64,000 nt of DNA. Source: Ophiocordyceps camponoti-saundersi (nom. inval.). Taxonomy: Eukaryota; Ascomycota; Sordariomycetes; Hypocreales; Ophiocordycipitaceae. Under the pieces are notes generated by a model, which searched no databases, was not told where the DNA came from, and saw only the letters and a program-made list of their open reading frames with translations. Of the stretch, positions 11,212 through 22,639 are shown piece by piece. The stretch's first letter is position 1; every line of letters begins with the position of its first letter. Location of the stretch: contig PDHQ01000038.1 of NCBI GenBank assembly GCA_003339415.1, forward strand, positions 160,273-224,272, written 5' to 3'. The position numbers and the translations under genes are program-made.

Positions 11212-11532
11212 CTACAGACAGAGAGAAGAAGACTCGACCAACCGAATACTACCAACCGAATACTCGGGATAGTCGCAATCCGACCCTCGCCAAACCTCGC
11301 TCAACGGCCACTCATCTCCGCAACACAGCCTAAAGTCGTACAGGTCTTCCGAGATGGAGCCAGCATAGCAGTCGTTCCCGAAGCGGAACCAGCCTCCGAG
11401 CTGAACGCAGCAGTGCTGTGTGAGGCCATTTTGAGCCTTCCCATCCGAGTCTACGCATTTGCAGCCGAGGACGACGGAGGGTAGAGCCGTGGTGAGGAGG
11501 GAGAGGGTGAGGGAGGATAATTTGTATGACAT
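11212..11532 (-). CDS. Small secreted cysteine-rich protein A (effector-like)
   Basis: A 106-residue protein with the ATG at 11532. A signal peptide (about 23 residues, ending VVLG) precedes a mature domain with Cys pattern C-x-C-x14-CC-x12-C-x14-CC-x14-C, plus one more Cys near the C-terminus. The frame extends upstream of this Met, but that part reads like untranslated leader. A TATA-like box sits about 75 bp upstream. The Cys layout and length match the protein at 13557-13880, so the two are probably paralogues. I recognise no named family. Size, signal peptide and paired cysteines fit the general profile of fungal secreted effectors or antimicrobial proteins, but the function is not shown. 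Confidence 0.78.
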   Translation of the reverse strand: MSYKLSSLTLSLLTTALPSVVLGCKCVDSDGKAQNGLTQHCCVQLGGWFRFGNDCYAGSISEDLYDFRLCCGDEWPLSEVWRGSDCDYPEYSVGSIRLVESSSLCL

Positions 11533-11603
11533 TTTTTTTTTCTTTTGATAGTTTTTTGGACGTTGCGAAAGAAGAAGGGTGAAAGTTTGGTTGGTTTCTG
11601 ATC

Positions 11604-11610
11604 CTTTATA
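11604..11610 (-). promoter_or_regulatory. TATA-like box of cysteine-rich protein A
   Basis: TATAAAG on the minus strand lies 72-78 bp upstream of the ATG at 11532. The spacing suits a short leader. The assignment rests on position and motif only. Confidence 0.45.
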
Positions 11611-13379
11611 GAAGACAAGTATGAGGTTCAAAAAAGAAGGGTGAGTTTTCTGTGTATATACGAGGTTCAAAGAATAGAAACGAGTTATCCCCATATCTTC
11701 CATCCCAGACTTCCACTCCCATCTTTTAGTATACACGCTCGTCCTCCTTACACTTTACACGTCCATGTCTCCCAAGGGTCAGCGCCATCATTCACCGGAA
11801 AAGCCTCATCTCATAGAAAAAACCAAGCAGTAATTTCTTGCAACTTTCCCTCCCTTTCTTCTTCTTTCTTCTTCTTCCCCTGTTCTTGACTTTTTCTTCT
11901 TTCCACAAGTCAGTCGATAATTTCTCTTTTCGACCAAAGATTTCTCTTCTTACGAGAGACGATGGGTCTAATAGAAAGGCTTGGGGAAGCGGCGGGGTAT
12001 AACAAGATATATATGTATGTATGCATATACTTGGCGAGGCGAAAAAAAGGGGGGGGAAGAGAAGAGAAGAGAAGAAAGAAAGAAAGTGTGACAAGTTTTT
12101 CTTTTTGCTGTGATATGGCTGTATCGAGAAAAAAAACCCTAGACTACGAAGCAGAGGAGAGTCAAGGACGGTGGGATATTCTTCTTCAGGGAAATGGAAA
12201 AGGTTGGTGAGTTGATTCGAGTTTGCGGTTGTGGAAAAACCGGCTTAGACTGTGTTATTTTGGGGAGGGAGGGAGGCTGAGAGAAGGAAAGCTATGGTGT
12301 GTGAGTGAGAGAGAGAGAGAGAGTGTGTGTGTGTGTGTGTAAAAGAAAGGGATGAAACGGCATCTCTCCTCGTCTTGGAAAGTTGGCATGATAACTCTCT
12401 ATGTTGTATCCATGTGTAATGCTAACATCTAGTACCTACCTATAGCCTCAACGTGCTGACCACCAGTCCAGTCGAACAATACATCAACATACATACATAC
12501 ATACATATGTATATACGTGACATATGTATGCCGAATGATGACGATATACAACTACAGTGTTATAGTGGCGAGCAGGGCTCTGGCATATAGGCCTGTATGG
12601 TATGTACATACATGTCCATATATACCCGGTTCTGGGGCCAAGAGACGGGCCACCCCGGGTGACTACCGACTTACCTACATATGTAGACCCCTCCCATCGT
12701 CGTCTACCTAAACCCAGCCCTACATATTAACACACTTATACATCACTCATAACCATCTGCACCGGATAAGAAACAGAAACAGCCCCGATTCATCATGTGC
12801 ATACATACATACTGACTTGTTCAGCCAACATGCCCCAAAGTCAGATGGTAAGCAGCAACTGGACAGACCTTATGAAGCTTTCTTGGACTATATTGAACTT
12901 ACCTAGGTACCTACCTACCTGCCTAGGTAGACAACCACACACATGCATACCTACCTACATATGAAAAGAGATTACAGACACGCATGACTTGTGACTTGAA
13001 GGCCCCTCTCCTCTCAACTCTCTCTCAACTCTCATGTCCCCCCATCGACCGTCCAGTCCCTCCCTCCGATCGAAACCTTCTTCTTACAGGCATAACACTC
13101 TGTTCTCACCGCCCCTAAATAACACGTACTTCCTTCTCCTGCCCGTCTTCATACCTACCTACTCTAGTGCTCGCCTCTCAAGCTTCTCCTCTTCTTCTCC
13201 ACTTTCTTCACCTCACCCTTCACCTTCACGACCAGCAAGACCATAAAGGCCATAAAGGCCATTCATACCTTGGTGAAGCTTTCATCGCCGATCTAAAGCC
13301 CATTACACATCTCATCTTCCGCAAGTAGCAAGATTCTTTGCCTTGCCCTGCAGCAAGTCTATATCTACGTACATTCTCG

Positions 13380-13388
13380 TATATAAAA
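13380..13388 (+). promoter_or_regulatory. TATA box of cysteine-rich protein B
   Basis: TATATAAAA lies about 170 bp upstream of the ATG at 13557 and is followed by a CT-rich stretch typical of fungal transcription start regions. It implies a leader of roughly 140 bases. This is inferred from motif and position. Confidence 0.5.
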
Positions 13389-13556
13389 CCCCTCCTCTCT
13401 CTCTCCAACACCTCTCTCTTTACACGACAACTCTACCTTCTAAACTTCCACAACTCTCAGCTTCCCTACACAACTCAACAACATCACCACTCTCTCTTTA
13501 CACAACTCACTTCACATACACACGTCTTCCAACAACCAAAAAAGAAAAGCGTGATA

Positions 13557-13880
13557 ATGCCTTCTCCGTCCCTCACCGCAACCACAGCTATACTGTCACT
13601 CCTCCTTCTCCTCCTCACGCCCTCTCCGACAACTGCGTGCCAATGCCTCTACCGAGGCCACGTCCACCCCCTCTGGACGTGGAGATGCTGCGCCAAAGTT
13701 CGCGGCCGCCTCGTTTACGACGTCTGCCTCCCAGACTCAATCCCCGACCCATCGTCATCATTCTCAGCCTTCAACCGTTGCTGTGGGGGTTGGTACATGG
13801 GGTGGCGAATGGGGACGTCCAGTTGCCACTTCCCACCCGATACGGTCAATGGCATTTCGTCGGCCGTTGTCGCCAATTGA
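13557..13880 (+). CDS. Small secreted cysteine-rich protein B (effector-like)
   Basis: A 107-residue protein with the ATG at 13557. A long Leu-rich signal peptide (about 26 residues, ending TTA) precedes a mature domain with pattern C-x-C-x13-CC-x11-C-x17-CC-x13-C. This is the same arrangement as protein A on the other side of the spacer (C-x-C-x14-CC-x12-C-x14-CC-x14-C). Outside the cysteines identity is low, as expected for fast-evolving secreted proteins. A clear TATA box lies upstream. A longer in-frame extension before this Met lacks coding character. No named family is recognised. The likely fold is held by four disulfides. Confidence 0.78.
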   Translation: MPSPSLTATTAILSLLLLLLTPSPTTACQCLYRGHVHPLWTWRCCAKVRGRLVYDVCLPDSIPDPSSSFSAFNRCCGGWYMGWRMGTSSCHFPPDTVNGISSAVVAN

Positions 13881-14588
13881 AACCAAAGAGAGAACGTCAC
13901 GAGTTGCGAAAGCCCTTTCGAGTAGTAAGCGGGCCAAACAAGATAACAAACCCCGACCAAGTATTTCTCCTCTGTAAATTCAGAAAAAGAAAGAAAAAAA
14001 GTATAGAATAGAGTCAGAATGAATGGAAACCTGTCTCTTGTCTCGGTCTTCAAGATGGACCACAAGCAAGTTCTCTTATCGGGTGTCCCCTCCCAAACAG
14101 AATGGGACCTTTCTTTGATCAAAGACTCGTTGCAGCACGAAGAGGGGAAAAAAAAGTTGTCAATGTATCCGTAGACGCTTGACCCATGAGTGAGACTGTA
14201 TCTGTAGGAGGGCGGGGGCCCGCCTGCGTGTGCAATACAGTTGCCGCAGTAAATGGCCAATCATCGGCCGTCTCGTGAAACAGCGATGAAAGAAAAAGAA
14301 AGAAGAAAAGATTTCGACTGTCACAAGAGAGCAGAGAAGAGAGACAAACGAGAAACCGAGAAAAGAGTGAAGAGAAGAGAGAGATGGAAGAGAAGTGAAG
14401 ACAAGACAAGACAAGACAAGGAAGAGCGAGGGAGAAGAGAGAGAGAGACAGAGAGACAGAGGGATAGAGGGACAGACAGAAAGAGAGAGAGACAGAGAGA
14501 CAGGTGACGTAAAAGTCAACATCGACACAGGTGTAGGTAGTAGATGCTAGTTTCCAAACGTATAAAATGACCATTCTCTTCCCCCGGT
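13881..14588. other. Intergenic spacer, GA/GACA repeats
   Basis: A spacer between cysteine-rich gene B and the velvet gene, which converge. It contains (GACAA)n near 14399-14420 and long GAGA/GACA runs to about 14502. No gene is supported. Confidence 0.65.
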
Positions 14589-14683
14589 CTAATCCCGAGC
14601 CAAGCGTCGCCTCCGCGAGCTGCCCTGGCCAACAACGTCAGCTGCGTCCTCGTCGACATCGGACGCTTCATCCGCTCGGTTCG

Positions 14684-14732
<49 letters not shown>

Positions 14733-16028
14733 ATGAGAGAGAGAAGGAGGAGGAGCCTTGGAGCGTTCGTTGCCCTTCTTGATGGAAATGATACACCCTT
14801 GCTCCTTGAGTCGTTTCGCCAGGTTGCTACTGGGAAGCATGCCGGGAAACTCCTTGGCGCTGTAGACGTGGAAGACGTCGCTCAGGGCCTCGGTCAGGAT
14901 GGGAAAGTGCCTAATGATGCCGGCGCGCATCGGGTCGATCATGATGAGCGTGAACTTGAGCCGGAATGCGCCGGGCGTGCGACACGAGAGGTCGCCGAAG
15001 CAGAAGAAGCAGCCCTCGACCCCGTGGTCGTCGCGGCCGACAAAGGGGGTGCCGACGAGGGCGCCCATCAGACGACGCTGGTGCTGGTATCCTTCGGGCA
15101 TGAAGGAGGCATCACGCGTACCCGTCTCGTCGCAGATGGCGCAGTTCATGACGTAGCTCTCGTAACGTAAGTACGACTGCACCTCTTCGTCCGTCATGCT
15201 GCCGCTCTCAATAACCAGCTGGACGATGGGCGGCGGGTCGATGACGCGCCTGTCCCTGTCGCCGAAGCCGCAGGCTCGCGCCGCCCGGGGCTGCTGCCTC
15301 ATCCTGAGACTGAAGCGCATGTCGCCCAAGGCCTGGGTGCGACCCGGGGCCAAGAGGTTCGGCATCGTGGGGGCCCAAGTTCCGTCAGCCGCAGCGGCCA
15401 CCTGCTGGGCCCGGGGAGGCAAGAGCTGTGGTGGGCGGGAGCCGTCGTTGCGACCGTAATCGGCTCCGAGCGGGCGCTGGGCGGCCGCCGACGGCGAAAG
15501 TGCAAGCGGCGTGGCCCGAGCGAGGGGCGAGGCGTCGGGCGGCCCGGCCGGAGCTGGGTTCCACCCGGGTGATGAGGCTTGGGTGCGGGCGCCCCGCACA
15601 ACCGCCTTCAGCCGGGGATCCGACGGGGCGACAAGGGGGTCTGGAGGGTACAAAAGAGGGGAAGACGGGTGCTGAACGGGATGACGGTTCGAAGCTCCCG
15701 TGAGGAAATTGTTAGGAGAGTGAGACGACGGATGAAGAGCGTCTGACGGGGCGAAGGGGGGATTGTGGTGTTGATGAATTGAGTTATGAAGTTGTTGCTC
15801 TTGTCGTTGTTGATGCTGTTGGTGTTGTTGATGGTGGTGGTGGTCAAGGTGATGATGATGATGGTGATGATGATGATGGTGACGATGACGATGACGATAG
15901 TGATTATGATGATGATCATGAGGAGGAGGAGGAGAAGGAGGAGGAGGAGGAGGGCCGTGATACTGCCGGGATAGCCCCGGATCCTGGTCGAGTGCGCATT
16001 CCTTGTCTTCACGAGACCTCGACTCCAT
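14589..16028 (-). CDS. velC: Velvet-domain transcriptional regulator, VelC type
   Basis: Velvet proteins are NF-kB-like DNA-binding regulators that link light, sporulation and secondary metabolism in ascomycetes. With the ATG at 16028 (A at -3, good context) the product has 479 residues. The frame stays open further upstream, with another ATG at 16136, so the start is uncertain. The N-terminal half is disordered: Pro runs, an uninterrupted His run, and Gln/His repeats. The velvet domain spans about residues 236-415, with FSLRMRQQPRAARACGFGDRD, a following RRVIDPPPIVQLVI, then RRLMGALVGTPFVG, a GCFFCFGDLSCRTPGAFRLKF core, AKEFPGM and ISIKKGNE. The RRLMG and CFFCFGDLSCRTPG segments fit VelC better than VosA, VelB or VeA; the sub-type is by recall. 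A Gln13 tract follows the domain and a basic tail ends the protein. Confidence 0.85.
14685..14723 (-). repeat. (CAG)13 coding repeat giving Gln13 in the velvet protein
   Basis: Thirteen perfect CTG units on the plus strand are read as CAG on the coding strand, just C-terminal of the velvet domain. They are preceded on the coding strand by CAT/CAC codons (His4). A perfect uninterrupted triplet tract is prone to length change. Confidence 0.9.
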
Positions 16029-17773
16029 CTTGACGGGACCCTTTGAAGATGAAGAGCGGACAGACGAAAAAGAAGGGGACGAGGAACGGGGGGGGTGGCG
16101 GGCTTGGCATCGACTTAGCGCCAAGGGGTAACCCATCTGAACGGGCCAATGCCGGGCAGATCGACAAAACTGTATCGGTGCCGTTCCTGACCTTCGGACG
16201 GCTGCAAGCCAGCCCTGACCTGGTTGACGGAAAGGGGGCCAGCTCGCGATTGCAATGCGGGGCAAGCGGCGGGCGAATCTGACAGCAGCAACACAGCTCC
16301 GTCGACGCGGCAAAAGTGTCTGAGATGTGGCTGTTCATGACCACGTAGGTACAGGGAAGAAGACGGCTACGAATACCTACCGACTGGATACATGTGTCTT
16401 CGTACGAACTAATGTAGGTGGTAGCAAAGAAGTATAGTCGTCGTCACAGCTCGTCATGGGAAGGGGGGGGGGGGGGGGGGGCAGCGCACATGCCCACGGG
16501 CACTATGTCGAGCATGGCGCCAGACATGGGGGTCCCCCATTTCAGGTCGGGACAGGCCGCCCTAGAAGGGGCGCCGCGAGGGAGGCCGAAGCAGGGCCCC
16601 GACGATCAAGGCGGTGGCGGCGAGGCATTGGCGAGGTAGTCGACCCGGTGAGCATGTCCGTGTCTGTGTATGTGCATGTATGTCTGGTTTGTCTGCCTGC
16701 CTTAAGGTGGGTAGATGTCGAAGTAGGGAGGCATGCAAGTGGCGGCAGATAAACGATACATACCTAGATCTCATTCATCCCGTTCCCTTGTCGAGGCAAT
16801 CCGGCAGCGACTGATCCCGAGGCACTGGTCCTCGACTCCCTGCAGCTGGAGAACAGATGGGGCCACGTATGTATGTATGTATGTAGGTAGGTAGGTTGGT
16901 AGGTGTGTGTGCTGTACGGAGTATCCGAATGCTGTATGTGTAGTATGTAGTATGAAGGTATGTGGATAGATGTTAGATACCGTATGTATGTACGTTGTAT
17001 GCGTACATACCTACATCAACGGGCTGCCGGCTTCGCATCCCGGCCGGAAGCCCAATGCAAAAGGACTGAATGATGATTTGCAAGAAGCATCGTCATCGCC
17101 TTCTTCTTTCCTATATTGTCTGTTCAGTCACAAATGATACAAAGCAGGTCATCAACGACACATGTCTTGTCTTGCAAGGTTGAAAGGGACAGACGTAGTC
17201 AGCCGTTGAGCGACATGGTCTTGCTTTTTTGTTCTGGTTTTGCTTTCAATGCTGCCCTCGGGCCTCGTTCAGTCTCTGACTGACTGTCTCTCACAACCCT
17301 GCGTCGTGTGGCAAGAACATGTGTATGTAGGTGGTATGTATGTATGTATGTATGTCGCATTTACCTGGGTAGGTAGGTAGCTGGACAGGGAGGTGTGGCG
17401 ATGAAGAGCCAGGGGGGGAGGAGGAGGAGGAGGAGGAAAGGCGTGAGGCGAGAATGAGGGGAGACGAGGCGGGGTGAGGCGAGATGGGGGTGGGGGTGAG
17501 GCGAGAGGGACGGGGGGGGGGTTGATACTGGTGATGATGATGATGATGATGATGCTGAGGATGGATGATCATGACGACGATGGCGTTGACATGAGGGGAA
17601 AGGAAAAGAAGACCCTTGAATAGAAGAACGTGGAATGAGAAAGAGGAAAAGATTTGCCTCGGGCGAAGGGTTCGGCGAAGAGAACCTACGTCTACATCTG
17701 TATACGGGCTGATACAGCTGGAGGAAAGTACCGTTGAGAGGCCCAGATTTTCGTCATGGGCTGGACGCACGAC

Positions 17774-17821
17774 GTCACAGCGACAATTACAGCGACGGTC
17801 ACAGTGACACTCACAGTGACG
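17774..17821 (+). repeat. Four 12-bp tandem units
   Basis: Four consecutive 12-bp units share the core CACAGYGAC (gtcacagcgaca, attacagcgacg, gtcacagtgaca, ctcacagtgacg). The spacer setting gives no reason to read them as coding. Confidence 0.7.
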
Positions 17822-18318
17822 GAAGGGTCCATTTTACACCGCCCCGGCACGGCACGACGGACCGTTCCTTGTCGACGGGCTACCCGCTTGACCGCCCTCC
17901 GACGCTGAGACGGAGGTATTCGTAAGTACCTATTCGTAGCCAGAGGTCCGGTTTCTCGGGTTTTTCCCCTCCACCTCTTGGTCTTGCCCCCCCCCTTCCC
18001 CCCCCCCCCCCCCGGTCATGACCATCAGCGGTCCCGGGCTATCAGCGGTCCTGAACCATCAGCCTCGGAGGCTTTCTTTGCCTCTCACCATGCTTCTCAT
18101 CTTGTTGCTCTCCATGCTGCTCTCCATGTCTATCCCCGTCGCTTAGCATGTGTCTTTCTCATCCTCATCCTCATCCTTCTTTCCTTCTCACACCCACACC
18201 CTGACCCCCTTGTCTCTTACACAGACACACAGACACACACACACACAGACTCTCTCTCTCTCTCTCTTCTCACTCTCAGAGTCTCTCTCTCTCTCTTCTC
18301 AGAGTCTCTCTCTCTCTC

Positions 18319-18319
<1 letters not shown>

Positions 18320-18370
<51 letters not shown>

Positions 18371-18444
18371 ACCCCGCCCCCCCCCCCCCCCCCCACCACG
18401 CCCCGCATCCCCCCCACCGCCTCACCCTCACCCTCCCCTCCCTT

Positions 18445-18477
<33 letters not shown>
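18320..18477 (+). repeat. Poly-C tracts, including 51 and 32 consecutive C
   Basis: Positions 18320-18370 are 51 uninterrupted C. After ACCCCG a further 18 C follow (18377-18394), and 18446-18477 is another run of 32 C. The opposite strand is poly-G and could form quadruplex structures. Such a tract is also where assembly length errors are most likely. Confidence 0.85.
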
Positions 18478-18480
<3 letters not shown>

Positions 18481-18750
18481 TCTCTCTCAAAAACGTATCG
18501 CCAAATCAAAGTCGACGTCGATGACATGAAAGACCCTCATCTCTGTGAGACAGTTTCACACCAACCCCTCTTCTTCCCCCCCTCCTCCTCCCGCGCCCGC
18601 GCGCACCGCCATCTCGGGGAAGCGCTCATGCAGCACCCGCTCACTCGTTCTCTTTCGCCCCTTCCCCTCCCTCCCTCCCTCCCTCCCTCATAGAAAGAAA
18701 CCCAAGTGACAGAGAGGGGGAGAGAAAAAGAACAAAAACCAATAGGCTAC

Positions 18751-19726
18751 CTATAGAGTCAAGGCGAACATGACGACAGCAGCCACCGCCACGACTCGCC
18801 GACACCGGCCACCAGCAGCAGGCGCTGCAGACTCAGGCCTGGGCAGGGTAGCATTGACGAAGTCCGGCCCACAAACGACATTGATCTGCTGGGCCGCCTC
18901 GGCATACTTTTCGGAAACGAGACGGCCGCGGTTCGCCGTCGAGGCGTGGTAAATGTTCATGATATCTCGGGTGCAGCCGTTGCAAGACGGGGTCGAACCG
19001 CCGGGCAAAGCCATACCTAAAGGTATAAAGTACAAATACGAATTGGACGGATCCGACATGTTGCTGACGGAACGGGCGAAGCAGTAGACGCCGCCTTCCT
19101 CCAGGCAAGATGCCGCGTAAAGCGTTCGATAGGCCCGGAGGCCTCGCTGGGCTTGTATCACCCGAGGCTGTCCCTGATCCAGCTCGGCCCTGCAGTTTGC
19201 CCTGTCGCCGAGCCGCTCAGCTGCCTTGGTCAAATAGTCTGCGCAGACGGACACATCGACGGAACAGGCCGCGTCGAGGACCCGAACCAGGCTAGTCGAT
19301 TGCTTCTCTGCCTCGAACAATGCTGTCGACGTCTTTTAGGGGGGGGGTGGGTGAGGGAAGAAGGGGGGGGGGGGGGGAGAACAGCCATGTCAGCAAAACC
19401 AGTTCCAGACATTGAGACCCCCTCTTTCTTTTTTCCCCCCTCACCTGCAGAAGCATCGATACCGGATGGCAGTTCTTAAACGTGCCGTCCGACAGCAAAT
19501 TGGACATGAAGGTCACACATCGATCATCGGTGCCGGCACCTTGAAAGAGCGAAGGCGGACCGTCATCAAAAGGCGACGGCAGCGCCATCTCCCGCCTCGT
19601 CCTGCTTCCAGCGTCAGACGAAGGCGTCAAGAGGGCCTCGACACGGCAGGTCGACAAGGCAAACAGCGCCAACGCCAGCCTCAGCCGAGACCAAGCCAAG
19701 CCAGCGGCGCACCACCACGGCGTCAT
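18751..19726 (-). CDS. DUF7729-family secreted, probably GPI-anchored protein
   Basis: Two exons, 19445-19726 (94 codons, ATG at 19726) and 18751-19332, are separated by a 112-bp intron with GTGAGG donor and TAAAAG acceptor, both in phase 0. The product has 287 residues. A signal peptide covers about 1-31. The body has the Cys pattern of the fungal DUF7729 family: DRCVTFMSNLLSDGTFKNCHPVSMLLQ, then SLVRVLDAAC, a CRAEL segment, a GLRAYRTLYAASCL helix, GGVYCFARSV, YLYFIPLGMALPGG, CNGC and INVVCGPDFVNA. The final 20 residues are hydrophobic after GGRCRR, consistent with a GPI-anchor signal. The function of the family is unknown. Placement beside other secreted-protein genes suggests a cell-surface role. 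Confidence 0.85.
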
Positions 19727-22639
19727 GAGAACGAGTCAAAAGGAAAAAAGCGGACACGGTTCAAGTCGATTGGAAAAGAAACAAAACAAGGCAAAAGAGG
19801 TTTTTTTCTTTCCTGGGACGCGGCTCAGAGAAACAAGCTTTGAACGGAGCGACGAGTCGAGCCGGCGCCAACGACGAGGACGGGCCGGCGCCCGGCTCAA
19901 GGCCGCGACGGCATAGCGAGCGACGACGGGTGAGTAGGTAGGTAGCTGAAGATGGGGAAGAGGGAACGACTGAAGAAGCCGACCGACCGACTGATGGACC
20001 GACGGCCGAGGAAAGGGGGAGTGGATGAGAGGAACAAGAATGAGTGAACAAGAAAGACTGACGCTGCCCTTTTTTTTCCCCGGGGAGCAAAGACGCACGC
20101 ACCGTTTCCTTGGCTTGAGCTAAGCTCTACGAATAGCTACCGAAGCGTAGACGCATAGCGACCGCATATTATTGCTGGTTGATTAATTTGCTTTTTTTAA
20201 AGTCTGGGAGTTTTAATGTATGTATGTATATATCCGCATTGAAGCACATACAATATAGTTGCACACCACACTTGATGAATCTCTTTCTATCCGTATTCCG
20301 TACGGACATGTAGGTAGGTATATTACACATATCATATATGCATACCCGTACATATAAACATGCCTTCAGGCTCCTCTTACAACATACATATGGATGCTTG
20401 GATGCACATACTATGTATGTATGTGGACTAGAACGGTCCCGTAACTGTAGGCTGTAGGAGAGATTATCCCTCTCCTTTAGTCTTGTTAATAAAATGAGGC
20501 TCTTTTAAGAGGCTTGCTAGTTGGCTGGCTTAGGCCTTGCTTGCTTGTTTGCCTGCTTTGCCCACCAGGGCCACCAGCCACGGATGCTACAGTCAACTGC
20601 ATCCCTACTGCGGATAGCTACCTAGCTACATACGGTCCTACGGAGGCACAAACTTGCCTGCCATTAGATGTTACCCGTCCTGGGTCCATCACACCGTCCG
20701 TCCAATGACGTGCGAATAGGCTGGTAGTCGAACACCTACCGTATTTTATTCGTACATACAACGGCGTAGATACAACATCTCCTCTCTCCCCCCACTCTCC
20801 CTCTCCCTCTCTTTCGCTCGCCTGATTCGCCCGTGCGCAAATTCTGCTTAGCTACCCCCCTTTTTTTTTATGTTTAAATTAAAGACGTTGGCGTTGCCTT
20901 GCCCTTTACCCACATCGTCCTCCTTGTTGTGCCATTTGCTAGGTGTACACACATATATCCTTACATGCACATACATATGTATGTGGGTTTACATATGTAC
21001 GTATAAAGAGAATAAGGAGAGAGAGAGAGAGAGAGAGAAGGGAGTCTTGGGAAGCTTGATAACTCGTATTTATGCATTAATTACGACTACTAAGCTACCT
21101 AGGTAGGTAGGTAGGTAGTGAGTAAGGCAGACTTTCGTCTAGACTGGGTTTCTGTCCGTAGGGCTGCTTAGCAATACGTGCATACAGACTGTCCATGCTC
21201 CGTAGTAGCCTAGTACTATGTGAGGATACACTCGCCATCCATCCATCCATCCATCCATCTACAACGGACGTATACTACACACACACATATGTATGTACCG
21301 AGTATAAATCAATCTTCTTACCAAGCACAGGTTTATCATACCTTGAGCTTTTTCTTAAGTCTTGACCCATGTCTCTGAACCATCTTCAGATATCACGTGT
21401 GTATAGCCCATACCCCTAGAGTCAGTCCCTCGAGCAGTCATGATACAGAGGCATAGCGTATAAAACCCACGGACATGAACCAGATAGAAAAGACGGGGTA
21501 AAGAAGACACACAAAGTATCCGTAATCTTCCAAGAAATCAATAAATTCCCAGCACGTTCAAAAGCTAGCTGAGCACCCAAACAACCACCCCCGAATCGCC
21601 CCCTTCATCCCGGCCTACCCAGTTCGGCCCATCCCGCAGCAACGTACATACATACATAGAGGATATTTCTGCAAGGCCCGTCGTCGAACCAAACCGAATG
21701 TCGGCGTGGGCCACACACACACACACACACATGTATATAACCCCCTGTGCATATCCGTACACATACATACATTCACATATGCGTAGATATGTACGGAGCA
21801 CGGATATAAAGATTGTACATATGTATTTCATTATCCCGCCGCCACTCGTGAAAGATTACCCCATCTTCTCTATCCAGCATGAGGAGGGTGTGTGTGTGGT
21901 GGCCGCGGGGGGGAAGAGGGGGGAAGGAAGAAGACCAAAGGTGACCCCCATCTCTTCTTCCTTGCCCAAGTCATCCAATGTACCTATCAATGAGAAGAGA
22001 TGCTCTCTATCTTCCCTCCACAACTTGTTCTTTACTTACTACATACATATGTATGTATATACATGAATCAGTTTGAAGAAGGAGAAGAAAGGTTACAATA
22101 TATGTACACGTGATAAATCGTAACCTCTATATGCCATTTGTTTGTTGTACATGCGTACACAAGTGTATGTACATACATACGTCGTCGCCTTCCGTACAAG
22201 TGCGCCAAAGCATCTCAGAATCCAACCCCCTTTACTCCTCCTCCTCCTCCTTCTTCATACCCTCCTCCCTCCTTTTTCTTCCCTCTTCCCTTTTTCCGGA
22301 ACAGAAAAGGCAAAAAAAAAACATGGCAACTCCAATCCTTTCATGAAAATAAAAAACCCCTCCTGAAAAGAAAGAGAAAAGAGAGAGAGAAAACGCCGTT
22401 CTGCGATGCAGGGACCAAACCCGATGCAGGACCCAAAAGAAAACCCCCCGACTACCTATGCAGAATCATGTTCAGCCCAAAAATAAAAGTTTCAACACAA
22501 AAGGGCCTAAAACAGGAAGAGTGGTGAGAAGAAAAGAAAAAAGAGGGGGTGGAAAGAGAGAAGAAGAAGAAGAGGAGGAAGAGAGACAGAGAGACAGGGG
22601 AGAAAGAGAAACACACCCTCTCTCTCTCTCTCAAAAACT
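19727..22639. other. Intergenic spacer, microsatellites
   Basis: No gene is supported. Features include (GTAT)n near 20217-20229, (GA)n near 21020-21038, (AGGT)n at 21101-21118, (CATC)n near 21238-21258, (CA)n near 21713-21730 and purine runs up to 22620. The left edge holds the promoter of the DUF7729 gene. Confidence 0.7.

Larger units (their letters stand above)
11533..13556. other. Intergenic spacer between the two cysteine-rich genes
   Basis: This 2-kb region separates two divergently transcribed secreted-protein genes. It has (GA)n at 12305-12322 joined to (GT)n at 12323-12340, (CATA)n near 12488-12507 and (TACC)n near 12908-12930. No further gene is supported. Confidence 0.7.
16029..18750. 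other. Intergenic spacer with long G and C homopolymers
   Basis: The left end probably holds the leader and promoter of the velvet gene. It also has poly-G at 16463-16481, (GTAT)n near 16866-16885 and 17334-17354, (ATG)n near 17531-17552, four 12-bp tandem units at 17774-17821, C-runs near 18001-18014, (CT)n near 18249-18268 and very long C tracts at 18320-18477. Pro-rich and Gly-rich frames over the C tracts are artefacts. No gene is supported. Confidence 0.7.

Noticed and set aside
17978..18529. Pro-rich frame of 183 codons over the C tracts
   Set aside because: It is explained entirely by homopolymer C and CT repeats.
12488..21258. Regularly spaced short repeats that might suggest a CRISPR array
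   Set aside because: They are tetranucleotide microsatellites without repeat-spacer structure, and the organism is a fungus.
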